Shown here: positions 18,435 through 27,530 of the stretch, in pieces
Numbering within the stretch: the stretch's first letter is position 1
How the letters are laid out: each line of letters opens with the position of its first letter
Source of the DNA: Candidatus Kapaibacterium sp.
GTDB lineage: Bacteria > Bacteroidota > Ignavibacteria > Kapaibacteriales > Kapaibacteriaceae
Assembly (NCBI GenBank): GCA_026390655.1
Contig: JAPLFN010000106.1
Span: 20,272 to 61,289, forward strand
Length of the DNA stretch: 41,018 nucleotides
Reading direction: 5' to 3'
Notes under the pieces: model-generated
What the model saw: the letters and a program-made list of their open reading frames with translations, nothing else
Told to the model about the DNA's origin: nothing
The model's database searches: none
Position numbers and translations under genes: made by a program

Positions 18435-19580
18435 ATGAAAAACTATGTGATGTGTATGCTGGCCGTTCTAACGGCGGCCAGCTGCCTCACAGCTCAGGAT
18501 ACACTGACAATTCGATCTGAACGAATCGTTGATGTATGTTCTTCGGAAAAGCGGTGGCTGATCGCTCCTAGTCTTGGGAGAGTTACTTCTCAAGACAGCC
18601 TCATGTCCTTTGACATTACGATTGGGTATGACACACTGGTCACTAGACCAACTGATGTGTTGACGGAAGGAACGCTTTCCGCCAATCTTGACTTTAGACC
18701 AACCATGAATTTGGTTATCCGAGGCGAGATGCGAATTGCAGGCTTCAATATCCTGAATCCGATGGTTGGCAATAAACCGCTCTTTGCTATTGCAGGAGAG
18801 TTTCTTGGTACTTGTACAAGTGAAGACCTGATGACTATTCCGTGGCCGATGGACTTCAACAGTGAATTCAAGAAGATGGTGACGGTATATAGGATTGAAC
18901 CAATTACAGCAGTTGCAAATGCAAGAACTAGGATGGACGTTGGAACATCGTTCGTTGCAGACAGTGCAAAGATCAATGGAAAGGACAGTATAGGTAGAGT
19001 TAGAGTTCTCATGCGATTGCCAAACCTTTCAAATACAAGTGTGAAAGCTAGGTTCAGTGTAGCAGATACTGCAGTGCTTTCTGTGATAGGGATTACAGCA
19101 ACAGGGGCTACAGTGGAAAGTATCGTCTTTTTGAATGGTGGTGTTGCGGAAGCATCATTAACACAAACGGGAGTTTCGCAGCCGGAGTTGGAAGTGTCAC
19201 TGGCCAATAGAACGGGACGTGGAAGAGTGGCAACAGAGATAATTGCAAGTATGAACGTGATAGACACGTGTTCATGTGTCAAGGCTGGCTTGGTCGACAG
19301 TATGACGGTGATTTGTGAAAACCCAATGGTAAGTGTTCTATCCTCTGCCGATAAACACAATGATAATCTCAAGGTATCTGGCCTTGACATAAGGTGTCAT
19401 TGTGACTATGGACAGACGAATAGCATAAACGTCTTCGCTATTACTGGTCAACTCGTTGCCTCAACGGGAGAACAGAAACAGCATGAAACGTTTTTGTCAA
19501 TTGAAAGTCTTCCACCAGGGGCCTATGTAGTTGTAGGTAACTGTGGCGACAAAAGAGTAGTTACAATGGAAATAAAATGA
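18435..19580 (+). CDS. Secreted protein with possible cohesin-like domain and degenerate T9SS-like C-terminus
   Basis: Signal peptide MKNYVMCMLAVLTAASCLTAQ (ATG 18435; track uses TTG 18420); C-terminal INVFAITGQLVASTGE...LPPGAYVVVGNCGDKRVVTMEIK. Confidence 0.7.
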   Translation: MKNYVMCMLAVLTAASCLTAQDTLTIRSERIVDVCSSEKRWLIAPSLGRVTSQDSLMSFDITIGYDTLVTRPTDVLTEGTLSANLDFRPTMNLVIRGEMRIAGFNILNPMVGNKPLFAIAGEFLGTCTSEDLMTIPWPMDFNSEFKKMVTVYRIEPITAVANARTRMDVGTSFVADSAKINGKDSIGRVRVLMRLPNLSNTSVKARFSVADTAVLSVIGITATGATVESIVFLNGGVAEASLTQTGVSQPELEVSLANRTGRGRVATEIIASMNVIDTCSCVKAGLVDSMTVICENPMVSVLSSADKHNDNLKVSGLDIRCHCDYGQTNSINVFAITGQLVASTGEQKQHETFLSIESLPPGAYVVVGNCGDKRVVTMEIK

Positions 19581-19615
19581 AGAATGTCTTGATCAACTCA
19601 TCTGAGGAGTTTCGT

Positions 19616-22600
19616 ATGAATCGTCGAAATGCTCAATGGAGTGTCGGCGCCAAAATTGGCGTTGTTCTCCTGCTTGCAGCATTGATCGGCCTTGGTTCGC
19701 AAGTGCTTTCAGCGCAAACGAACAAACCCGAGCTGCCGACAATCTCGCTGACAGGTTCTGGCGGAGGATGGAACACAACCTACTATCCCGACGGCCGAAT
19801 CTGGACATCAACCCAGGGTTCAAATGGGCAACGCGAACTACTTGTTCCCGTGTTCATTAAGAACTGCTGGCGTACAACAGACACGTACAAAACGTTTCCG
19901 ATCTACAGCTTTAAGTTCAAGGTCCAGTTCGACAGCACTGCACTTGAACTAATCGGAATCGACAAAAACGGTCCTAACCGCGGTCCACAATTCACTCCAC
20001 TTGGGTGCCTTGGTCGTGACTTCGAGTACTCCGTTTTCGTTGCTCGTGACACTACATTTCAAAGTGTTATCGGAGCTCCAATTCAAAACCGTTTGCGTGG
20101 CAAGCGTGCGATGATTACTGCTATATCATCGAAGGCTCTTCCACAAACAGGAGATCCATCTCAGCCTTGCGATCAGCGTCCGTACACAGAACTCGTGTAC
20201 TTGCGTTTTAAGGTTGTTGCCAATCCTTCAATCAATCAAGAGAGCTCACGTACACCGCTTATCGTAACGAACGATACCCTGTACTACAATGACTTTCAGA
20301 TGGGTAAAGAGCTTGCATTCCCTGGTGATGTTGCTCCCGGCCAATTTGCAGGACTTGGTGGCGTTGACAATTACTATACCGACGGTCTCGGGCAAGAGCA
20401 GATTCGTGATCCGCTGCGTCCATCAAAGCCTGGTATGATCTGGCTTGAAGTAACAGACGTTTCACCGCGCTTGTCATTCACGAACGTATCTAACCCAGCA
20501 TTCCGCCTTGTTGACTCAGTTAATCAGTCAGGTGGTTCAAAGTGGTTTGTAGTTGACCCAATTACAATTGACTACGGTAGCAACTACGATGATCAGCCAA
20601 ATGGAATGGGAACACGTGACATTGATGTAATCAATGCCGTTACAGGTACTCGTGCCTATGAGATTATGGTTCAGTCTGATTCTAAGTGGCTTAAATTCAA
20701 GTCGTTCCTTAAGGGCGGCCAAGGCGAAATCAACCCATTCCCTCAGCCAGTGCGTGAAGGATATGTGCAGTACATGGATAAGGGTATCCTTGGAACGACA
20801 CTCGGTGTGACGCCATTTGGTGATCCAACAGTTGGTCAACGTGACTTGAACTTCCGTATTCTCTGTGACCCAAATGAACTTCCAAACGGAGACGATCAAG
20901 AAATTTGTGGTACGTATGTAGGCTACCTCTCGTTCAAGTCAACGTCACTCGACGTTTCACCTGTTCGCGTAAAAGTCACGTTCATCTATTTCCGCACCCC
21001 GTACGAGCCGAACGTTTTTGATGAAAACAACAACTGGAAGCGTGGCCAGGAGTTTCTTGGACGCGGTGTAACGCTTGACATTCGTAACTCCAACAATCCA
21101 ATCGAACGTACTTTCATCACCTTTGGTGTTGGAAATCGTGCTACAGACTTGGTCGATACCCTCTTTGGAGAAACAGTCTATACAACGCCTGTTAACTCGT
21201 TTGGCGCTCGTTGGTATCCTAAGGATAAAACCGGTGCAGACATCTACCAGTATGGTCTTGGTGATCTCTGGACAGCAACGGCACAACGTCCTAAGGGTGC
21301 TTCGCGCGATATCCGTTCGATCTACACTGACACTACTATCCTTTACACATGTAAGTTCAATGCTGGTAGCAATTTGAACTACCCAGTAGTTGTTGCGTGG
21401 AACACTGATGAGTTTACTCCAGGTTCGCAATTGTTCATCCGTGATATCCTGAACGGAACACGTTTCAACGTCGACATGCGCCAAGGTACAGTTGTTGGTG
21501 GAACGAGACAGTCATTCACAATTCGTGATGCTGACATCGACGCCTTCGTTATCGAGTACACTCTTCCATTGGTAGCTCAGTTCCCGGTCATCAACAAGGG
21601 TTGGAATCTTCTTTCCGTCCCTGTTAATCCGTCATCGAGCTACTGGAAAGATGTGTTTAAGAATGCTCTGAATATCCCAATTCGTTTTGCTCAGAACTCG
21701 TACCAGACTAACGAAACAAATCTTGCCCCGGGTGTAGGTTACTTCGTGAAGTATTCAGAACAAGTTGACAAAACCGTCGCTGGTTCACGTATCCGCAATA
21801 TCAACGATCAGAGCTACCCAACACGTGTTTACGAAGGTTGGAACACAATCGGTTCGTTGTCATCACCAACATCGACGCAGAACGTTTCCTTGCTTCCATT
21901 CGGAACAGGTGCCTTCCCTGCTATCATTGGTGACATCTATGGATACGTTACTAACCGTGGATACCAAGCTGTAACAGAAATCCAGCCTGGTCTAGGTTAT
22001 TGGATGAAGATGAGTGGCCAAGCATACCTAGCCATGTGCTGCGGCACGCTCGGTAAGAGTGGCGTAAACTTCTCAGGTGTACGTGAGACAGTGAAGGCAA
22101 ATGCAATGCGTGTGACGATCAGCGACAACGCAGAGAACGTTGGCGATGTGTTTGTTGCACAGCAGGGTTCACTTGAAACGCGTAATGTGTTTGAGTTGCC
22201 ACCACTTCCACCAAACAACTTGTTCGACGTTCGTTTCTCTGATCAAACGTACATCAACGACGAAGCTAGCCCGCTGATTCAACTCCAAGGTGCTACATTC
22301 CCAATCACGGTAACAGTGAACAACCCTGGTCGTTCATATGTTGTCACGAACCCTATCTCGGGTGCAGTGCTTGGAACTCTCGTCTCTGGCCGTAATAACA
22401 CGATCACCATCACAGATTCACGCACACCTTACCTCCGCCTTCTCGGACAAGATGCAGATGTTACCGCTCTTACGGTTTCCGTCTCACCTAATCCGACAAG
22501 CACGACTGGTATGGTTAACGTAACTGTGCCTCAGGCTGGTCGCGTAACGGTTGGCGTTTATGACGCAGTTGGTCAACTTGTAGCAACAGTAGTTGATGAA

Positions 22601-22723
22601 GAGAAGACCGCAGGCATCTACGGTTTCGATCTGAATACAGCAACGCTTGCTCAAGGCCGCTACATCGTAAAGGTCTCGTCTAACGGCATCACGGCGATGA
22701 GCTCGGTTTCAGTTGTCCGTTAA
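19616..22723 (+). CDS. Large T9SS-secreted protein with cohesin-like N-terminus, duplicated GWN domain and T9SS type A sorting domain
   Basis: TM/signal segment IGVVLLLAALIGLGSQVLSAQ; tgaggag upstream of ATG 19616; KGWNLLSVP...APGVGYFVKY and EGWNTIGSLS...QPGLGYWMKM; C-terminal SPNPTSTTGMVNVTVPQAGRVTVGVYDAVGQLVAT...GRYIVKVSSNGITAMSSVSVVR. Confidence 0.83.
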   Translation: MNRRNAQWSVGAKIGVVLLLAALIGLGSQVLSAQTNKPELPTISLTGSGGGWNTTYYPDGRIWTSTQGSNGQRELLVPVFIKNCWRTTDTYKTFPIYSFKFKVQFDSTALELIGIDKNGPNRGPQFTPLGCLGRDFEYSVFVARDTTFQSVIGAPIQNRLRGKRAMITAISSKALPQTGDPSQPCDQRPYTELVYLRFKVVANPSINQESSRTPLIVTNDTLYYNDFQMGKELAFPGDVAPGQFAGLGGVDNYYTDGLGQEQIRDPLRPSKPGMIWLEVTDVSPRLSFTNVSNPAFRLVDSVNQSGGSKWFVVDPITIDYGSNYDDQPNGMGTRDIDVINAVTGTRAYEIMVQSDSKWLKFKSFLKGGQGEINPFPQPVREGYVQYMDKGILGTTLGVTPFGDPTVGQRDLNFRILCDPNELPNGDDQEICGTYVGYLSFKSTSLDVSPVRVKVTFIYFRTPYEPNVFDENNNWKRGQEFLGRGVTLDIRNSNNPIERTFITFGVGNRATDLVDTLFGETVYTTPVNSFGARWYPKDKTGADIYQYGLGDLWTATAQRPKGASRDIRSIYTDTTILYTCKFNAGSNLNYPVVVAWNTDEFTPGSQLFIRDILNGTRFNVDMRQGTVVGGTRQSFTIRDADIDAFVIEYTLPLVAQFPVINKGWNLLSVPVNPSSSYWKDVFKNALNIPIRFAQNSYQTNETNLAPGVGYFVKYSEQVDKTVAGSRIRNINDQSYPTRVYEGWNTIGSLSSPTSTQNVSLLPFGTGAFPAIIGDIYGYVTNRGYQAVTEIQPGLGYWMKMSGQAYLAMCCGTLGKSGVNFSGVRETVKANAMRVTISDNAENVGDVFVAQQGSLETRNVFELPPLPPNNLFDVRFSDQTYINDEASPLIQLQGATFPITVTVNNPGRSYVVTNPISGAVLGTLVSGRNNTITITDSRTPYLRLLGQDADVTALTVSVSPNPTSTTGMVNVTVPQAGRVTVGVYDAVGQLVATVVDEEKTAGIYGFDLNTATLAQGRYIVKVSSNGITAMSSVSVVR

Positions 22724-22743
22724 ACGGTAATGTAAATTCAAAG

Positions 22744-22775
22744 AAAGGGCAGCAGGTAACTGCTGCCCTTTTTTG
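22744..22775 (+). terminator. Rho-independent terminator
   Basis: aaagggcagcag-gtaa-ctgctgcccttt followed by tttt: 12-bp stem, tetraloop, U-tract. Confidence 0.92.
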
Positions 22776-22792
22776 TTCACGGTAGGTGTCGT

Positions 22793-23575
22793 ATGAATAA
22801 ACTCGCGTTTGTAGGTGTCCTCTCATTCGTGATGGTGTACTCAGCTGCATCGCAGCTCGTTGAGTTCCCAATGACATTTGTGAATGTACTTCCTACTGAG
22901 CGCAAGGCATTCAACTTTACGTTTGCTGCCCATCCTAGGGCAACTGCAGACGTGGATACACTATTGGGCGAGCGAGAGATCCCATCTATTCCACCTCCTG
23001 CCGGTGTCTATTTCGTCTACACTGTCCCGCCATCAGTTGAATACCTATGGCTGAGCCCGAAAGACATTCGAAAGATGAAGGCTGGTGTGCGCTTCAGAGA
23101 GGACTATGATGTTAATATTCTGTGGACCGGCGGTAAGTTAGAAGTTAGTTGGAAGAGCCCCCTTCCCGAACTTGTGGACTCCGCGTATCTGGTTGATGCG
23201 CTAACGGACTTCCCAGACAATTTTATCAAGGTCAAGATTGAGCCAGGTACGTCATTTACAACGGACAATCCAGCCATAACACGGTTAAAGCTTCTCGTTT
23301 GGTATAACGGCACTACTACCGGGGTTAATGAAGACGCAGTGCCTTCAAACATCTCGCTGCATCCGAATCCAACTACAGACGGATTTTTCCTTGATGAAGT
23401 AGAGCCAGGCTCCATAATCTCAATGATTGATGTGCAAGGGGCTTTTGTGGCAAAGACAGAGGCCACATCTCCTCGGCAGTGGATCGATTTGTCAAGCTTT
23501 GCTAGTGGCCTTTATGTTGCCGTAGTACTGCAGCCAAACGGTACCGTGGTGCATAGAACTGTTGTACGACAGTAA
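22793..23575 (+). CDS. Secreted protein with T9SS-type C-terminal sorting domain
   Basis: Signal peptide MNKLAFVGVLSFVMVYSAAS; C-terminal HPNPTTDGFFLDEVEPGSIISMIDVQGAFVAKTE...GLYVAVVLQPNGTVVHRTVVRQ. Confidence 0.77.
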   Translation: MNKLAFVGVLSFVMVYSAASQLVEFPMTFVNVLPTERKAFNFTFAAHPRATADVDTLLGEREIPSIPPPAGVYFVYTVPPSVEYLWLSPKDIRKMKAGVRFREDYDVNILWTGGKLEVSWKSPLPELVDSAYLVDALTDFPDNFIKVKIEPGTSFTTDNPAITRLKLLVWYNGTTTGVNEDAVPSNISLHPNPTTDGFFLDEVEPGSIISMIDVQGAFVAKTEATSPRQWIDLSSFASGLYVAVVLQPNGTVVHRTVVRQ

Positions 23576-23605
23576 CTTCAAGTACGCAAGAAAAGGTTGA
23601 TTGTA

Positions 23606-24829
23606 ATGAGTGAAGAACAACAAGGGGATAGACCACAGCGAAGGCGCAGATCACGTAGACGTTCGGGCGGTTCCAACGTTACGGCCCAGACGCAAGGTCA
23701 TGTGGAATCGGACCAGCCTGCACAAGGTCAGTTGGAGGCAGGCCACGAGGATGCTCGACCAAACAGACCAGAGAGAACAGAGCAACGCAACCCTAACCAA
23801 CGCAGGTCACATCCTCACCAAGAACAGCGGTCCGGTGATCAATCCCGGTATTCAAACCAACGAAACGATAGAAGAACACGTGCTGATCAGCTGGTTAGCT
23901 CGTCTATTTCGGTGATCATTCCCCTCTTGAATGAGGCAGAGTCACTACCTGAGCTTTCTAAGCAACTCGAGAGTGTATTGGAACGCATATCACGCGGACG
24001 GTATGAGGTTCTGTTTATCGATGATGGATCTACCGATGACTCATTCCGCGTAATTGAAGATATTCATACGCGTAATAATCGATTCAAGGCAATTCGGTTT
24101 AGAACGAATCACGGCAAATCCGCAGCACTTGCAATCGGCTTTGCTGAGAGCAAGGGCGACATCGTGATCACTATGGACGCTGACCTGCAAGATGATCCGG
24201 CAGAGATACCTGCGATGATCGCCAAGCTCGAAGAAGGCTACGACTTGGTATCTGGCTGGAAGAGAAAGCGGCACGACCCGTGGCATAAAACAATACCGTC
24301 CAAGCTCTTCAACACGGTCACTTCAAGGATGAGTGGAATACGACTACATGACTTCAATTGTGGTCTCAAGGCCTATCGTAGAGATGTGGTGAACAGCGTC
24401 CAGGTCTATGGCGAAATGCACCGATATATCCCTGCACTGGCACACTGGGAAGGATTCCGCGTAACGGAGATTCCAGTGCAACATAGAGCCCGTCAGTTTG
24501 GATCATCAAAGTTTGGAGTAAGTCGCTTTCTCAAAGGCTATCTAGATCTTCTTACTGTGATCTTTACAACTCGGTATATTAAACGCCCCTTGCACTTCTT
24601 TGGAACAGTGGGTTCAATGTTTGCAATTGTGGGCTTCGTCACAGACATGTATCTCGTAGTGGAGTGGTTCCTTGGTCACACTTCGTTGAGCAATCGCCCC
24701 CTCGCATTGTTTGGCATAGCCATGATCATTGTTGGTGTCCAGCTGATTTCTATTGGACTCGTTGGTGAACTCATAGTGAAGAATAATCTTGAGCACCAGC
24801 GATTTAGCGTTCGTGAGCGTTTGACGTAA
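23606..24829 (+). CDS. Glycosyltransferase family 2 (polyprenyl-phosphate sugar transferase type) with basic low-complexity N-terminal extension
   Basis: SISVIIPLLNEAESLPELSKQLE, LFIDDGSTDDSF, MDADLQDDP, two C-terminal TM segments; the first ~90 residues are R/Q/N/E rich. Confidence 0.88.
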   Translation: MSEEQQGDRPQRRRRSRRRSGGSNVTAQTQGHVESDQPAQGQLEAGHEDARPNRPERTEQRNPNQRRSHPHQEQRSGDQSRYSNQRNDRRTRADQLVSSSISVIIPLLNEAESLPELSKQLESVLERISRGRYEVLFIDDGSTDDSFRVIEDIHTRNNRFKAIRFRTNHGKSAALAIGFAESKGDIVITMDADLQDDPAEIPAMIAKLEEGYDLVSGWKRKRHDPWHKTIPSKLFNTVTSRMSGIRLHDFNCGLKAYRRDVVNSVQVYGEMHRYIPALAHWEGFRVTEIPVQHRARQFGSSKFGVSRFLKGYLDLLTVIFTTRYIKRPLHFFGTVGSMFAIVGFVTDMYLVVEWFLGHTSLSNRPLALFGIAMIIVGVQLISIGLVGELIVKNNLEHQRFSVRERLT

Positions 24830-24858
24830 CCTAAACTCAATTGTATTGTCATTTCACC

Positions 24859-25623
24859 ATGAACCGCCATCTATATCTAATCGTTGTAGCCATTACTACT
24901 TGTCTAGCGGTCTCGGCAGAAGCGCAGGTTCGCTTCCGCGTTGCTACGGGTCTTTCCACAGATTGGATCACAAACGATAACCCTGCTGTCTATCGTATCG
25001 CTGGTGGAGAGGATACCTCTAGCACAACAAATACGTTTGGGGGCGCATTCGACGGCGCACAAATCGGTTGGGGCTTTCGCGCGTACGCTGACCTTGACAA
25101 GCAGAAGAAATTTCGTATTCCAATCGGTGTTGATTATTACTCCTATAAGGGTACCCAGGCGATCAACGGAAACCTCTATAAGTTGCGGGTAACCCACGAA
25201 AATGTGCTTTGGACAGCCCTAACGGGTTTTGAATGGTCTTTTGTGGAGTTCCCCTGGGCGTTCGCAAGGGCATATGTAGGTGTAGAGGCACGTCTTCTTA
25301 ATGTAGGCGACAACACGATCACATCCACAGGTACTACGATCGTCAACGGCGAGGCGATCACAAACACAAGAGTAACGAACGGTAAACCATCGGCGTGGCG
25401 TCTTGGAGCCCTTGCTAGGCTTGGAATCGAAGGCGAGATTTACTACCCGGTCTTTGTGAACACAAGTGTTGGCTGGGGTGGAATGAATTTTATCGGTAGA
25501 GACACACGGCCAACGTCTGAAGGTGGGCGTGGAGAGCTTCTTACACCAACGTCGCTCAATGAATCAGGTGAGGGCATACTTTACCACATGAGCTTCACGT
25601 TCATGATCCAAGTGCGTCTCTAG
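24859..25623 (+). CDS. Secreted/outer-membrane beta-barrel-like protein
   Basis: Signal peptide MNRHLYLIVVAITTCLAVSAEAQ; alternating beta-strand pattern ending MSFTFMIQVRL. Confidence 0.6.
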   Translation: MNRHLYLIVVAITTCLAVSAEAQVRFRVATGLSTDWITNDNPAVYRIAGGEDTSSTTNTFGGAFDGAQIGWGFRAYADLDKQKKFRIPIGVDYYSYKGTQAINGNLYKLRVTHENVLWTALTGFEWSFVEFPWAFARAYVGVEARLLNVGDNTITSTGTTIVNGEAITNTRVTNGKPSAWRLGALARLGIEGEIYYPVFVNTSVGWGGMNFIGRDTRPTSEGGRGELLTPTSLNESGEGILYHMSFTFMIQVRL

Positions 25624-25651
25624 CACAATGGGCATCGCGGTTGTCTACCGC

Positions 25652-26653
25652 CTACTTGTAAAATGTCTCCTCAAAAGCCCCTTGCTCCGGTCTGTTGAGA
25701 ATGACTCGTAAGACGAGTCCCCGAATGAAGCCAGTGCCATAGCCGATGAGTTGCACATATGAAGCTGCAATACAGCTAACTCCGAGAAGGATGGAACGGT
25801 ATCGCACAAATCCTTGTAAGAAGAGAGCTAGGGTGTAGATGGCCAGCGGCACAAAGGTGGCCCATCCATAGGGTACAATGATTGTATCGACGAGTGCGAA
25901 CGCTAAGTACAGAGTAAAAGCAGTTGGGAAGAAGTGTGTGAGCTTCAACGTGCCATGATGACGTAGCGAAATATTGATCCGAGCGATGCCGCTGTTATGA
26001 ACCTGTTTGAAGAACTTTGAGAAGTCCGTCCTTCGCTTGTGGTAGACCCAGGCATCGGGGATGAGCTTAACATTGTAGCCCATAATGATCATGCGAATGC
26101 TAAACTCTACATCCTCGCCAAAACGCATTGTAGCGAAGCCATCCGTTGCATTGAAAACCGCGCGCGAAATTCCCATGTTGAACGAGCGAGGATGAAAAGC
26201 TCCTCCCACTCGTCGGGCCCCTCCCCTAATACCACCTGTTGTGAGAACAGAAGTCATTGCAAAGCTGATAGCCTTTTGTATCGGCGAGAATCGCTCGTGT
26301 TCCCGATCCGGTCCACCGAATGCATCTAAACCCAGAGATGACACGGAAAAGTCGACCACCTCAAGGTATTGAGAAGGCACCGTGCAATCAGAGTCAATAA
26401 ACAAGAAGTAGTCGCCCGAGGCACGGCGGCAGCCGTAATTTCTAGAGGGACCCGGTCCACTGTTCTCTTTGTAGTAATAATCGATCTGTAGCTTCGATCC
26501 AAACCGGGCACAGACCTCCTCGGCCCTCACGGAAGAGCCGTCCTCAACAACGATAACTTCGAAGTCGTTGAATGTTTGCTGAGCTAAACTCTCGAGGAGC
26601 TCACTGAGCTCGTCTGGCCGGTTAAATACGGCAATAACAATGGAGTACTTCAT
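25652..26653 (-). CDS. Glycosyltransferase family 2 with C-terminal membrane segments
   Basis: YSIVIAVFNRPDELSELLESLAQQTFNDFEVIVVEDGSS, FLFIDSDC; hydrophobic C-terminal segments. Confidence 0.88.
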   Translation of the reverse strand: MKYSIVIAVFNRPDELSELLESLAQQTFNDFEVIVVEDGSSVRAEEVCARFGSKLQIDYYYKENSGPGPSRNYGCRRASGDYFLFIDSDCTVPSQYLEVVDFSVSSLGLDAFGGPDREHERFSPIQKAISFAMTSVLTTGGIRGGARRVGGAFHPRSFNMGISRAVFNATDGFATMRFGEDVEFSIRMIIMGYNVKLIPDAWVYHKRRTDFSKFFKQVHNSGIARINISLRHHGTLKLTHFFPTAFTLYLAFALVDTIIVPYGWATFVPLAIYTLALFLQGFVRYRSILLGVSCIAASYVQLIGYGTGFIRGLVLRVILNRPEQGAFEETFYK

Positions 26654-26663
26654 AAAGGGTGTG

Positions 26664-26695
26664 CAAAGATACGGTCGCGCTCGGTGCTATCTTTG
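26664..26695. promoter_or_regulatory. Divergent pair of TATCTTTG -7-like elements forming an 8-bp inverted repeat
   Basis: caaagata (26664-26671) and tatctttg (26688-26695) are perfect reverse complements; each matches TAnnTTTG toward its adjacent gene. Confidence 0.55.
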
Positions 26696-26702
26696 ACGTT
26701 CC

Positions 26703-27530
26703 ATGAGCCCCATACATCATGATCTCGCCAGCCGAGCCTCAGCGCTCGATCTCCACCCGCGCACGTCTCGCAACGTGCGTATGCAATACCGCTTGGCGGT
26801 TCACACGCTCATCCCGTGGCTGACCAAGCTGGGACTCATGCGCGATAATGCGGCAGTCTGTGAGATCGGCTGTGCGGAGGGTGGTGTTTTGGCTGCTTTT
26901 GCCGAACGGAGTGCGTCGTTTGCGCTGGGCACGGACATTCAAGGGGCTCTCCTGACGCAGATCAGTGCACCATTGTGGCAAAGACTAGGCTTGCCAATGG
27001 AGTTTACTCAGCACGATGTGATCTACGAAGACATTCCAGGCGAATGGCAACGTCGATTTGATCTCGTAATTCTTCGTGACGTTATTGAACACCTCGACGA
27101 CCCCATGATCGCTCTTCGCAATATCACACGGTTGTTGAAACCAGGTGGCGCAGTGATAGTGACGTTCCCTCCGTACACATCACCCTTTGGTGGTCACCAG
27201 CAACTCATGAGCACGCCTGCGGGAGGTATTCCGTTTCTTCATCTGCTTCCTTGGAAGATCTTCAGCGGCTTTGTGCGTAAAGGCGACCCAGTGAACCAAG
27301 AAGAGATCGAGCGCCTACACCAAATACGGTGCTCAGCAAAAGGTGTCATACAAGCTGCCCTGGCCGCCGGATTGATTGTACGTGATGAACGGTACTTTGC
27401 GCTTCGGCCCGTGTTTCGCTGGAAGTATGAGATGCCTATTCCAAGCTTTGAGATTACCTCGTTGAAGATGCTTCCATTCGTACGCTCGCTCGCGATGGAA
27501 GCTGCATTTGTCCTGCAACTGCCTGCATGA
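26703..27530 (+). CDS. Class I SAM-dependent methyltransferase
   Basis: VCEIGCAEGGVLAAFAE, FDLVILRDVIEHLDDPMIALRNITRLLKPGGAVIVTFPPY. Confidence 0.85.
   Translation: MSPIHHDLASRASALDLHPRTSRNVRMQYRLAVHTLIPWLTKLGLMRDNAAVCEIGCAEGGVLAAFAERSASFALGTDIQGALLTQISAPLWQRLGLPMEFTQHDVIYEDIPGEWQRRFDLVILRDVIEHLDDPMIALRNITRLLKPGGAVIVTFPPYTSPFGGHQQLMSTPAGGIPFLHLLPWKIFSGFVRKGDPVNQEEIERLHQIRCSAKGVIQAALAAGLIVRDERYFALRPVFRWKYEMPIPSFEITSLKMLPFVRSLAMEAAFVLQLPA

Noticed and set aside
18590-19390. 266-aa minus-strand ORF
   Set aside because: Antisense to the secreted-protein gene 18435-19580 that has a signal peptide and C-terminal motif; low-complexity hydrophobic shadow translation.
23610-23915. 101-aa plus-strand ORF overlapping the GT2 N-terminal tail
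   Set aside because: Alternative frame of the R/Q-rich tail; the frame leading into the canonical GT2 domain is far better supported.
25637-25651. 5-bp hairpin gcggt-tgtct-accgc at the convergent junction of 24859-25623 and the minus-strand GT2
   Set aside because: Stem too short and no U-tract on either side; could be chance.
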